Source: Plastoroseomonas hellenica (GTDB lineage Bacteria > Pseudomonadota > Alphaproteobacteria > Acetobacterales > Acetobacteraceae). Taken from it: a stretch of DNA of 64,000 bases. Numbering within the stretch: position 1 is the first letter of the stretch; each line of letters begins with the position of its first letter. The stretch lies in assembly GCF_018129085.1 (NCBI RefSeq), contig NZ_JAAGBB010000004.1:1-64000 (forward strand), given 5' to 3'. The notes under the pieces were generated by a model. It was not told where the DNA came from and made no database searches. It saw only the letters and a program-made list of their open reading frames with translations. The translations under genes were made by a program, and so were the position numbers. Shown here piece by piece: positions 56,445-64,000 of the stretch.

Positions 56445-57200
56445 CTATCCCCGGATGCCGCCGGGCGGCAGGGTCTCGAAGCAGAATCCACGTTCCCGTA
56501 ATCCCGCGACCAGCGCCTCCAGCACGCCGGCATAGGGCTCGCGCCGGCTGCGGACGCCCCAGTGCATGACCAGCACCTCGCCATCGCGGATGTCGCGGAG
56601 CGAGCGCGCCAACAATGCCGCATTCGGATGCTGGGCGCTGTCGAGCTCGTCGCCGAGGAAGCCGTTGCGCGTCCAGCCCTGATGGTGCAGGCCGCAGGCC
56701 TCCGCCATCCGCAGCGCGCCAGGCGTCGTGAAGCCGCCGGGCGCCCGCCAGAGCGGGAGCACGGTCGCGTCCGGCACCATCGCGCGCAGCCGTTCGACCG
56801 GCCGCGCCAGCTCCGCACAGAGGCCTGCCTGGTCCAGCACCTCCGCCCCCGGCCCGCCGCGCTGGACATAGCGCACCCGGCCGGGCGCTGGGTCGCCCCG
56901 GAAATACCAGTGCCGCCAGGTGTGGGAGGCAAAGACATGCCCTTCCGCCGCGCGCGCGCGCCAGAAAGGCGCCCAGGCGTCGGAAAGGCTGCGCTCCCCG
57001 GTATGGGTCGGCTCATCGGCCAGGAACAGGGTCGCGCGGATCTGGTGGCGGCGCAGGATGGCGGCGATCTGCTCCGCCTCCCGCCCCCAGCCGGTGTCGA
57101 TCGTCAGATAGACCCGGTCGCGGCAGGCCGGTTGCGGCTGCGCGGCGAGCGGCGCCAGCGCCAGCCCGGCAAGCGCGGCGCCGAACCCCCGCCTATTCAC
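56445..57200 (-). CDS. Polysaccharide deacetylase-family (NodB-like) protein, exported
   Basis: The start appears to be GTG at 57200, overlapping the propeller gene end by eight bases. The 251 residues have a short export signal (NRRGFGAALAGLALAPLAA). NodB motif 1 reads TIDTGWG, so the metal-binding Asp of TFDDG is Thr36; motif 2 is intact (SHTWRHW), motif 3 is WRAPGGF, and motif 5 is LVMHW. It would act in the periplasm or cell wall on an N-acetylated sugar. The changed motif 1 may alter metal use, or mark a variant subfamily. Confidence 0.8.
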   Translation of the reverse strand: MNRRGFGAALAGLALAPLAAQPQPACRDRVYLTIDTGWGREAEQIAAILRRHQIRATLFLADEPTHTGERSLSDAWAPFWRARAAEGHVFASHTWRHWYFRGDPAPGRVRYVQRGGPGAEVLDQAGLCAELARPVERLRAMVPDATVLPLWRAPGGFTTPGALRMAEACGLHHQGWTRNGFLGDELDSAQHPNAALLARSLRDIRDGEVLVMHWGVRSRREPYAGVLEALVAGLRERGFCFETLPPGGIRG

Positions 57201-58200
57201 CGCGCCGCGGCTGCACGAAGATGCCATGCGGGCTGCGGCCGACCCGAATGGTGTCGAGCGCGCCGCTATGGACATCGAGGATGCCGACCCGCTGCACCCA
57301 GCGCAGCGTCGCCCAGAGCCGGCCGTCGGAATCGAAGGCGATGCAGTCCGGCCCGCCCGGCACCTCATAGACGCGGGTCACCTCCAGGCTCTCCGGATCG
57401 ATCGCGACGATGCGGCTGTCCACCCGGCTGGCGCCATAGAGCACCCGCCCATCGGGCGAGGGGAAGATGGTATGGGCGCCACGCCCGATCGGGATCTGGC
57501 GCTCGACCTGGCGGGTCTCGGGGTTCAGCACCACGAAATGCGCCTCCCCCATCACGCCGCAGATGATCTTGCCGCGGTTCCAGTAGACCCCCGCCGGCTC
57601 CCGCCCGACCTCGGCCTGCCAGACCGGCTGGCGCGTCTCGAGGCTGATCGCCAGCACGCTGCGCACGCCCTGGAGCGTCACGAAGGCGGTGGTGGCGCCA
57701 GGGTCGAAGCAGATATGGCTCGGCTTGTCGCCGACGCGCAGCCGCTGCAGCAGCGACAGGTCCCGGGCGTCGTAGATATCCACCTGGTCGCGGCGCAGCG
57801 AGGCCACCACCAGGTACTTCCCATCCGGCGAGTAGCAGAGGTGATAGGGGTTGCTGATGCGGACCCGGCGCTTCACCTCGGCGGTCGCGGGGTCGAGAAA
57901 GAAGAACTCGTTGCCACCGGAATCGGCGATGACCAGTTCCTTCCCGTCCGGCGTCAGCGACAGGTGGTGCGGCTCGCGCAGCGCCGGGAAGCGGCGGAGC
58001 TCGCTCCGGGTCCCCGCATCGAGGATCGAGATGGTGGCGTCGCCGGAATTCAGGACATAGACGATGTCGGACCGGTCGGGCAGCGCCGGCACCGGCTGGG
58101 CCGATGGCTGCGCGGCCGCCGGCGCCGCGGTCTGGGCGTGTGCCGCGGGGGCGAGCAACAGAGGAAGGAACAGGGTGGCCCGCCGGGATGCGGTGCACAT
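57193..58200 (-). CDS. YVTN-type beta-propeller protein, exported
   Basis: From ATG at 58200 the product has 335 residues: a signal peptide (SRRATLFLPLLLAPAAHAQ), an Ala/Pro/Gln linker and about seven propeller blades with repeats like VYVLNSGDATISILD, LSLTPDGKELVIADSGGN, HLCYSPDGKYLVVAS and IFPSPDGRVLYGASR. No heme motif is seen. It resembles YVTN/cytochrome-D1-like proteins of unknown function. It overlaps the deacetylase gene, so both likely act in the same envelope process. Confidence 0.85.
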   Translation of the reverse strand: MCTASRRATLFLPLLLAPAAHAQTAAPAAAQPSAQPVPALPDRSDIVYVLNSGDATISILDAGTRSELRRFPALREPHHLSLTPDGKELVIADSGGNEFFFLDPATAEVKRRVRISNPYHLCYSPDGKYLVVASLRRDQVDIYDARDLSLLQRLRVGDKPSHICFDPGATTAFVTLQGVRSVLAISLETRQPVWQAEVGREPAGVYWNRGKIICGVMGEAHFVVLNPETRQVERQIPIGRGAHTIFPSPDGRVLYGASRVDSRIVAIDPESLEVTRVYEVPGGPDCIAFDSDGRLWATLRWVQRVGILDVHSGALDTIRVGRSPHGIFVQPRRGE

Positions 58201-58324
58201 GGTCGCGTGGTCCAGGCTGGCGATATTGGCCGACGCATGCACGCAGGCCGCCGCCCGCGCAAGAGGAATAGATGCGCGAGGCGGCGCGAGCCTGGCCGGG
58301 CGGAGGGCGCCGCCCGGGCGAGGC

Positions 58325-58741
58325 TCAGCCCGCCGGCTCGAACCGGAGCGCGGCGCCGTTCATGCAATACCGCTGGCCGGTCGGCTGCGGCCCGTCCGGG
58401 AAGACATGGCCGAGATGGCCGCCGCAGCGGGCGCAATGCACCTCGGTCCGCACCATGAAGTGACTGCGGTCGGTGGTGGTGCCGACGCTGCCCTCGATCG
58501 GGGCGTAGAAGCTCGGCCAGCCGCTGCCGCTCTCGTATTTCGTGTCCGATCCGAACAGCGCGGTGCCACAGCCGGCGCAATAGAAGGTGCCGGGCCGTTT
58601 CTCGGTATTGAGCGGCGAGCTGCCCGGCCGTTCGGTGCCGTGCTCGCGGAGCACCCTATAGGCATCGGCCGGCAGCTCCGCCCGCCACTCGGGATCGGTC
58701 TTCGCGACGGGATCCTGCGCCGGCGCGTGCTTCAGGGTCAT
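58325..58741 (-). CDS. msrB: Peptide methionine sulfoxide reductase MsrB
   Basis: The 138-residue enzyme reduces methionine-R-sulfoxide in proteins. The catalytic C126 lies in RYCMNGAAL; zinc is held by C55, C58, C103 and C106 (FYCAGCG, HCARCGG). It starts with TDPEWRAELPADAYRVLREHGTERPG. No signal peptide, so cytoplasmic. It lies 20 bp downstream of msrA on the same strand and is likely co-transcribed. Confidence 0.96.
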   Translation of the reverse strand: MTLKHAPAQDPVAKTDPEWRAELPADAYRVLREHGTERPGSSPLNTEKRPGTFYCAGCGTALFGSDTKYESGSGWPSFYAPIEGSVGTTTDRSHFMVRTEVHCARCGGHLGHVFPDGPQPTGQRYCMNGAALRFEPAG

Positions 58742-58761
58742 GGCTTCCTCCTTACCGGCCG

Positions 58762-59322
58762 TCAGGCCGCGCTGCTGCGGGGCACGAAAAGGCCCGAGAA
58801 CTGCTTGCGGAACTTCGCGACCTTCGGCCCGACCACGGCGCGGCAATAGCCGGACCAGGGATTGCGGGCGAAGTAGTCCTGGTGCTCGGGCTCGGCCGGC
58901 CAGAAGGTCGCGGCCGGCGCCAGTTCGGTGACGAGCTTCGCGTCCCAGATGCCGGCGGCCTCGATCTCGGCCATGACAGCGCGCGCCGTCGCCTCCTGCC
59001 CTGCATCCTCGTAGAAGATCACCGAGCGGTATTGCGGGCCGACATCGGCACCCTGACGGTCCTTCGTGGTGGGATCGTGGATCGCGAAGAAGACCCGGAG
59101 GATATCGGCATAGGAGATCTGGTCGGGGTCGAAGCTGACCCGGACCACCTCGGCATGCCCGGTTTCCTTGCCGCAGACCGCCTCATAGCTCGGGTTCGGC
59201 ACATGCCCGCCGGCATAGCCGGAGACCACCTCCGTCACGCCGCGCAGCTCCCGGTAGACCGCGTCGAGGCACCAGAAACAGCCGCCGCCCAGCACCGCGG
59301 CCTCGCGCTCCTGCTCCGCCAT
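58762..59322 (-). CDS. msrA: Peptide methionine sulfoxide reductase MsrA
   Basis: The 186-residue enzyme carries GGGCFWC with active C15 and the neighbouring C18, then YAGGHVPNPSYEAVCGKETGHAE and FFAIHDPTTKDRQG, covering the sulfoxide-binding pocket. It reduces methionine-S-sulfoxide. Start ATG at 59322 has AAGGAGGGTGGA upstream. A longer frame up to 60258 on this strand is antisense to the next gene and was not accepted. It forms an operon with msrB. Confidence 0.96.
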   Translation of the reverse strand: MAEQEREAAVLGGGCFWCLDAVYRELRGVTEVVSGYAGGHVPNPSYEAVCGKETGHAEVVRVSFDPDQISYADILRVFFAIHDPTTKDRQGADVGPQYRSVIFYEDAGQEATARAVMAEIEAAGIWDAKLVTELAPAATFWPAEPEHQDYFARNPWSGYCRAVVGPKVAKFRKQFSGLFVPRSSAA

Positions 59323-59484
59323 TCCACCCTCCTTGTCTTGGGAGACCGATATGGGGATGCCCGACAACGGCTGGAAGATGAAGCCCCCGTCGATGAAGCC
59401 TCGAGGCGCCGGGGCCGAAAGCGGCTTGGCCGCGCCGCACGGCCGGTCCACCTTTCGCCTCTCGCCCGAATGGAACCCCGCCGC

Positions 59485-60138
59485 ATGCCGCTTGCCGCCG
59501 CCATCATCCCGGTGACGCCCTTCCAGCAGAATTGCGCCCTGGTCTGGGACGAGGAGAGCAAGCGCGGCGCGGTGATCGACCCCGGCGGCGACGTGGACCG
59601 CATCCAGGCCGCGATCGCCGAGCTCGGCCTCACGATCGAAACCATCCTGCTGACCCATGGCCATATCGACCATGCCGGCGGCGCCGCGGCGCTGGCCGAG
59701 GCGCTGGCCGTGCCGATCGTCGGCCCGTCGCGGGAGGATGCCTTCCTGCTCGACGACCTGCCCGCCCAGGGTGCCCGCTTCGGTTTCGAGGGCGTGCGTG
59801 CGGTAACGCCGGATCGCTGGCTGACCGAGGGCGAGACGGTCGGCATCGGTGGCCATGATTTCGGCGTGCTGCACTGCCCGGGCCATACCCCCGGCCACGT
59901 CGTCTTCACCAATGCCGCGGCGGGCTTCGCGATCGTCGGCGACGTGCTGTTCCAGGGCTCGGTCGGCCGCACCGATTTCCCCTATGGCGATGGGGCGGCG
60001 TTGATCGCGGGGATCCGCGGCAAGCTCTTCCCCCTCGGCGACGAGATCGCCTTCATCTGCGGCCATGGCCCCGGCTCGACCTTCGGCGCCGAGCGCCGCG
60101 GCAACCCCTTCGCGGGGGACGGCGCCCAGGATGGTTAG
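59485..60138 (+). CDS. Metallo-beta-lactamase fold hydrolase (glyoxalase II-like)
   Basis: From ATG at 59485 (ATG at 59470 adds five residues) the enzyme has 217 residues. The metal motif THGHIDHAGG gives H58, H60, D62 and H63; further ligands lie in CPGHTPGHVVF, VGDVLFQGSVGRTDFP (bridging Asp) and ICGHGPGSTFG. This is the short glyoxalase II-like type (YcbL/GloC). It hydrolyses thioesters such as S-lactoylglutathione. It runs 24 bp ahead of the LysR gene on the same strand. Confidence 0.9.
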   Translation: MPLAAAIIPVTPFQQNCALVWDEESKRGAVIDPGGDVDRIQAAIAELGLTIETILLTHGHIDHAGGAAALAEALAVPIVGPSREDAFLLDDLPAQGARFGFEGVRAVTPDRWLTEGETVGIGGHDFGVLHCPGHTPGHVVFTNAAAGFAIVGDVLFQGSVGRTDFPYGDGAALIAGIRGKLFPLGDEIAFICGHGPGSTFGAERRGNPFAGDGAQDG

Positions 60139-60161
60139 GGGCGCCCCATGATCGGGCCGCC

Positions 60162-61169
60162 ATGACGCTGCGTCGCTACCTCGACCAGCGCCTGAAGCTG
60201 CACCATCTGCGGGCGGTGGACGCCATCGTCGCCCAGCGCAGCCTGATGCGCGCATCAACCATGCTCAGTCTCAGCCAGCCCGCCCTGACCAAGACCCTGC
60301 ACGAGCTGGAGGAGATCACCGGACAGCGCCTGTTCACCCGGTTGCCCCGCGGCGTGCGCCCTACCGAAGCCGGCACCCTGCTGGCGGAATCCGCGCGCCG
60401 CATCCTGGCCGAGCTGCGCCGGCTCGACGAGACCTTCGACCGCCTCTCCGAGCTCGGGGGCGGGACGGTCGCGATCGGCACCCTTCCCGTCGCGGCCACC
60501 GGCGTGCTGCCGGGCGCCCTGACCCGTCTGACCGCGGACCATCCCGGCCTGCATGCGCGCCTGGACCAGGGCCGGACCGAGGAACTGCTGCCCAAGCTGG
60601 CCGCCGGCGAGATCGACCTGATCGTCGGCCGGCTCTACGACCCTGCCATGCCGGACGGCTTCTCGCGCGAGCCGCTGTGGGAGGAGCCGATCTCCATCCT
60701 GGCCCGGACCGGCCACCCGGTCTTCCACCTGGCGGAGATCACGGCCGCGGCGCTGCGCCGCTACGACCTGGTCCTACCCACCGTCAGTCAGCGCGTCGGG
60801 CAGGAGATCGAGGGTGTCCTGTCCCTGATGGACATGGCACCGACCGGGTCCCTGCGCTCCAGCTCTTACGGCTTCATCCGGGAAATGCTGCACGCGACGG
60901 ACCTCATCTCGGTCATGCCCCGGCTGATGATGGCGGGTGACCTGCTGCGGGGCACGCTGCGCGTCGTGCCGCTGCCGGTCCCGGCACCGCCCCGTCCCGC
61001 CGGGCTGATCCTGCCGCGCGACCGGCCGCTGCCCCCGGCCGGTCTCGCCTTCGTCGCCTGCCTGCGCGCCCATGTCGCCGAGATCGGTCAGCGGGGGCTC
61101 GCCACTATCACCGTCGGTTATGGCTCGGTCGGGGAAAGCGATAGGACAGGCAGCGCGGCCAGGGCTTAG
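60162..61169 (+). CDS. LysR-family transcriptional regulator
   Basis: The 335-residue protein has an N-terminal winged helix (about residues 12-71, LHHLRAVDAIVAQRSLMRAS then LSQPALTKTLHELEEITGQRLF) and a C-terminal periplasmic-binding-like effector domain (VAIGTLPVAATGVLPGAL onward). The first part resembles GbpR/PcaQ-type regulators of aromatic and sugar-acid genes. It precedes two Bug genes and an amidohydrolase on the same strand, and likely controls them. Confidence 0.9.
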   Translation: MTLRRYLDQRLKLHHLRAVDAIVAQRSLMRASTMLSLSQPALTKTLHELEEITGQRLFTRLPRGVRPTEAGTLLAESARRILAELRRLDETFDRLSELGGGTVAIGTLPVAATGVLPGALTRLTADHPGLHARLDQGRTEELLPKLAAGEIDLIVGRLYDPAMPDGFSREPLWEEPISILARTGHPVFHLAEITAAALRRYDLVLPTVSQRVGQEIEGVLSLMDMAPTGSLRSSSYGFIREMLHATDLISVMPRLMMAGDLLRGTLRVVPLPVPAPPRPAGLILPRDRPLPPAGLAFVACLRAHVAEIGQRGLATITVGYGSVGESDRTGSAARA

Positions 61170-61225
61170 GGGAGACCCAAGCCTCCAGCACGCGCGATCA
61201 GCACCAGGGGGCAGGAGGACGCCCC

Positions 61226-62233
61226 ATGCGGGATCGCGACAGCGGACCTGCCCCGCCCCCAGGATTGCTGTCCCGCCGGTTCCTGCTGGCCGGGGCCACG
61301 GGGCTGGCAGTGCCGGCCATCGCCCACGCGCAGCCGACGGCTGACTACCCCTCGCGCCCCATCCGCATCGTCGTCGGCTTCGCGGCCGGCGGGCTCGCCG
61401 ACATCACGGTGCGCCTGATGGGCGAGGCGCTGTCGCAGCGGCTTGGCCAGCAGGTGGTGGTCGACAACCGCCCCGGTGGCGGTGGCACGCCGGCCGCGAC
61501 GGCCGCCGTCTCGGCGCCGGCCGATGGGCATACGCTGGCCGTGCTCAGCACCGGCAATGCCATCAACCGGACGCTGCTCCGCAACCTGCCCTATGATCCG
61601 GTCGCGGATTTTGCCCCGATCTCCGCCCTGGTGAATTTCGACCTCCTGCTACTCGTCGCGGCCGGCTCGCGCTTCCGCAGCGTCGCGGATGTGCTGGCGG
61701 CCGGACGCGGCGGCGGTATCGCCTTTGGCACGATCAGCCCTGGCAGCACGCAGAACCTCGCCGCGCAATGGCTGCGCGTCGCCGCTGGGATCGATGCGAC
61801 CGTCGTGCCCTATCGCAGCACGCCGGAGGTGCTGACCGCGGTGCAGCGCGACGATGTGCAGGTCGGGTTCGAATCCTTCGCCGCGTCACGCAGCCTGCTG
61901 GAGGCAGGCCAGCTCCGCGCCGTCGGCAGCACCGGCGCACGGCGCTCCAGCCTGCTGCCGGAGGTGCCGACGCTGCGCGAAAGCGGCCTCGCCGACTACG
62001 CCGTGGTGGGCTGGAACGCGCTGTTCGCGCCAGCCCGCACGCCGCGCCCGGTGATCACGCTGCTGAACCGCCATCTGCGGGAGATCCTGGCCACCCCGGA
62101 GATGCGATCGCGGCTGCTCGGCCTCGGCGTCGAGCCAGCGGCGGATACGCCGGAAGCGTTGGGCGCCTTGCTGCGGAAGGACGTCGCGACCTGGGCCAGC
62201 GTCATCGAACGCGCGGACATCCAGCGGCAGTGA
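61226..62233 (+). CDS. Bug-family (TctC-like) periplasmic solute-binding protein
   Basis: The 335 residues include a twin-arginine-like signal (SRRFLLAGATGLAVPAIAHAQ) and a Bug domain. Marks are YPSRPIRIVVGFAAGGLADI (ligand loop), QQVVVDNRPGGGGTPAA, and VPYRSTPEVLTAVQRDDVQVG. The ligand is likely a carboxylate. It is followed by another Bug gene after 28 bp, with the amidohydrolase next. TctA/TctB genes are absent. Confidence 0.92.
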   Translation: MRDRDSGPAPPPGLLSRRFLLAGATGLAVPAIAHAQPTADYPSRPIRIVVGFAAGGLADITVRLMGEALSQRLGQQVVVDNRPGGGGTPAATAAVSAPADGHTLAVLSTGNAINRTLLRNLPYDPVADFAPISALVNFDLLLLVAAGSRFRSVADVLAAGRGGGIAFGTISPGSTQNLAAQWLRVAAGIDATVVPYRSTPEVLTAVQRDDVQVGFESFAASRSLLEAGQLRAVGSTGARRSSLLPEVPTLRESGLADYAVVGWNALFAPARTPRPVITLLNRHLREILATPEMRSRLLGLGVEPAADTPEALGALLRKDVATWASVIERADIQRQ

Positions 62234-62261
62234 AGCAGCACGTGTGGAGGAGACAGGATCA

Positions 62262-63236
62262 ATGGTGACGTCCAGGATCACGCGGCGCGGACTGATGGGC
62301 GCCGCCGGCGTCGCTATCGCGGGGCGGCCGGCCTTCGCGGCCTATCCGGACCGGCCAATCCGGCTGATCGTGCCCTTCCCACCGGGCGGCACGGTGGACG
62401 TCACCGCGCGCCCGGTCGCCGCGGCGATGGCGGAGCTGCTGGGCCAGCCGATCATCGTCGACAACCTGCCCGGCGTGGGCGGCAATCTCGGCGCACAGCG
62501 CGTCGCCCGATCCGCGCCGGATGGCCACACGCTGCTCTTCACCGCACCGAACCACACGATCAACCCCGGCCTGATCCCCAATCCCGGCTTCGACGCCGAG
62601 CGCGACTTCGTACCGATCTCGCTCTGCGCGCAGATCCCGGAGATCCTGGTCTGCCACCGCGACGCGCCCTTCCGGAGTTTTGCGGAATTCGTCGCCTATG
62701 CGCGCGCCCATCCGCGCGTGCTGACCTATTCCTCCGCCGGCATCGGCTCGCACCCGCATGTCACGATGGAGCTGCTGCTGCATCGGCTGGGGCTCGAGGT
62801 GCTGCATGTGCCCTATCGCGGCGCGGCGCCGGCCTTCACCGACCTCGTCGCCGGCCGCGTGCAGCTCAAGCTCGATTCCTTCGCGACCTCGCGGGCGCAG
62901 ATCGATGCCGGCGCGATCCGCGTGCTGGCGATCGCCAGCGCCGCGCGATCCCCGGTCGCGCCGGATCTGCCGACCATCGCGGAGATGGGCCTGCCTGGCT
63001 TCGAAGGCATCCTCTGGATGGGCTTCCTCGCGCCCGCGGGCACACCGGTGGAGGTGATCACGCGGATCGCGACATCCGTTCAGGACGCGGTGAAATCGCC
63101 CGCCGTCGCCGAGCGCCTGGCCCAGCAAGGCGCCGAGCCGGTTGGCAGCACGCCCGCGGCCTTCGCTGCGCAGATCGCGCGCGAGATCCCGCAATGGCGC
63201 GAGGTGATCCGCGCCGCCAATATCCGTCCGGAGTAG
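62262..63236 (+). CDS. Second Bug-family periplasmic solute-binding protein
   Basis: From ATG at 62262 (GGAGGAGACAGGATCA upstream) this protein has 324 residues. Signal: TRRGLMGAAGVAIAGRPAFA. Bug signatures are YPDRPIRLIVPFPPGGTVD, QPIIVDNLPGVGGNLGA and HVPYRGAAPAFTDLVAGRVQ. It differs much from its tandem neighbour, so it is not a recent duplicate. It ends four bases before the amidohydrolase start, showing operon structure. Confidence 0.92.
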   Translation: MVTSRITRRGLMGAAGVAIAGRPAFAAYPDRPIRLIVPFPPGGTVDVTARPVAAAMAELLGQPIIVDNLPGVGGNLGAQRVARSAPDGHTLLFTAPNHTINPGLIPNPGFDAERDFVPISLCAQIPEILVCHRDAPFRSFAEFVAYARAHPRVLTYSSAGIGSHPHVTMELLLHRLGLEVLHVPYRGAAPAFTDLVAGRVQLKLDSFATSRAQIDAGAIRVLAIASAARSPVAPDLPTIAEMGLPGFEGILWMGFLAPAGTPVEVITRIATSVQDAVKSPAVAERLAQQGAEPVGSTPAAFAAQIAREIPQWREVIRAANIRPE

Positions 63237-63240
63237 CCCG

Positions 63241-64000
63241 ATGCCGCCGCTGACCCTGCCGCCCGACCCGAACCCGCGCACCCCGAAGCTACGCTGCCCA
63301 CCGGGTTCGGTGGATTGCCAGATCCATCTCTTCGGCCCGGCCACCGAATACCCCTTCGATCCCGGCAGCAAATACATCTCCGCCGATATGCTGCCGGAGG
63401 AGTCCATCCGCATCCAGGACATCCTCGGCCTCGATCACGCGGTGATCGTCAGCGGCGGCGGCTACGGGATGGACACGCGCCATCTATGCGACACGCTGCG
63501 GCGTTTCCCCGACCGCTTCCGCGGCGTCGCTTTGCTGCCCGGCGACACGACGCAGGCGGAAATGGAGCGGCTGCATGGGCTCGGCGTGCGCGGCACGCGC
63601 TTCGTCGCGCCGCGCCACGGCCTGCATCTGCCGCAGATCTCGGAGCGGGTCGCCGCGATAGCGGCCGAGCTCGGCTGGGTGATCCAGTTCTATCCCGGCC
63701 GCGGCGAGCTCGAGGAATTCGCGGATCGCTTGCTGGCGCTGCCGGGCCGCATCGTGCTCGATCATTTCGCAGCGCTGGATGCCAGAAGCGGCATCGACCA
63801 GCCCGCCTTCCGCGCGCTGCTCCGCATGCTCGACAGCGGCCGCGTCTGGGTACGCCTCTCGGGCCCGATGCGCTGCACGCAGGAGGAGTTCCCCTACCCG
63901 TCCGTCACGCCGATTGCTCGGGCGCTGGTCGCGCATGCGCCTGAGCGCATGGTCTGGGGCTCGGACTGGCCGCATGTGAACATGCAGGGCCGCGTCATGC
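63241..64000 (+). CDS. Amidohydrolase_2 family protein, resembling galactarolactone isomerase (truncated by window end)
   Basis: The frame opens at ATG 63241 and runs off the window with 253 residues. It is a TIM-barrel amidohydrolase of the COG3618 type with GWVIQFYPG, IVLDHFAALDA, VWVRLSGPMR and the late Asp motif WGSDWPHVN. The N-terminal metal motif, usually DxHxH, reads D25-C-Q-I-H29, so the first His is Gln27. D-galactarolactone isomerase of Agrobacterium has a comparable D-x-Q-x-H and needs no metal. Lactone isomerase or hydrolase acting on a sugar acid is therefore likely; 2-pyrone-4,6-dicarboxylate hydrolase is the alternative. Confidence 0.8.
   Translation, partial: MPPLTLPPDPNPRTPKLRCPPGSVDCQIHLFGPATEYPFDPGSKYISADMLPEESIRIQDILGLDHAVIVSGGGYGMDTRHLCDTLRRFPDRFRGVALLPGDTTQAEMERLHGLGVRGTRFVAPRHGLHLPQISERVAAIAAELGWVIQFYPGRGELEEFADRLLALPGRIVLDHFAALDARSGIDQPAFRALLRMLDSGRVWVRLSGPMRCTQEEFPYPSVTPIARALVAHAPERMVWGSDWPHVNMQGRVM

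Noticed and set aside
59323-60258. 498-residue frame that would extend MsrA upstream
   Set aside because: The extra part is antisense to the metallo-beta-lactamase-fold gene and has no family sequence, whereas the ATG at 59322 has a strong ribosome-binding site.

Overview
The window is chromosomal DNA of a high-GC alphaproteobacterium. I infer an Acetobacteraceae member of the Roseomonas type, because of the very GC-rich third codon positions, the abundance of Bug (TctC-like) solute-binding proteins, the dcd-murA-hisG-hisD gene order, the MetA with Glu111, and the HWE-family sensor kinase. No prophage, insertion sequence, CRISPR array or replication origin was recognised. One tRNA (Thr, GGT) and one riboswitch (TPP, in front of thiC) are present.

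Layout. 1-6057 (minus strand): end of a type VI secretion locus read vgrG, DUF6931-like gene, tagH, tssK, tssL. 6348-9400: a two-gene sensor system (HWE kinase and single-domain receiver). 9755-18068: carbon metabolism (FMN hydroxyacid oxidase, oxaloacetate decarboxylase-like enzyme, secreted 5'-nucleotidase, a DapA-GNAT fusion protein, a peptide-type ABC binding protein, an M20 amidohydrolase). 18199-23987: thiC with its TPP riboswitch, a two-subunit Tat-exported molybdenum hydroxylase, and metA. 24131-25612: two tiny paralogous exported proteins, each with its own terminator, and an NTF2-like secreted protein behind an operator-like palindrome. 25745-30328: an orphan ABC binding protein, a peptidoglycan-binding protein, and a methanethiol oxidase (SBP56) with a membrane partner. 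30505-36705: a complete five-gene oligopeptide-type ABC importer, closed by a 58-bp tandem palindromic repeat. 36902-41191: ImmA-like peptidase, CBS-BON protein, and the feoA-feoB-small Cys-rich protein iron operon with a Fur-like site.

41580-46452: tRNA-Thr, then small genes leading into dcd-murA-hisG-hisD. 46574-51024: dgoK-dgoA followed by a three-gene TRAP transporter, which together look like uptake plus the last two steps of galactonate (DeLey-Doudoroff) catabolism. 51289-60138: an exported hypothetical, glutathione-dependent formaldehyde dehydrogenase, a Bug protein, a lytic transglycosylase, sterol desaturase-like protein, a polysaccharide deacetylase overlapping a beta-propeller gene, msrA/msrB, and a metallo-beta-lactamase-fold hydrolase. 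60162-64000: a LysR regulator with two tandem Bug proteins and a truncated amidohydrolase resembling galactarolactone isomerase, probably a sugar-acid or lactone utilisation unit.

The points most worth following are the DapA-GNAT fusion, the pair of small secreted peptides, the amidohydrolase with an altered metal motif beside two Bug proteins, the molybdenum hydroxylase without FAD or cytochrome partner, and the intergenic palindromes (a 58-bp triple repeat and a dispersed CTAGAGC-ended family).
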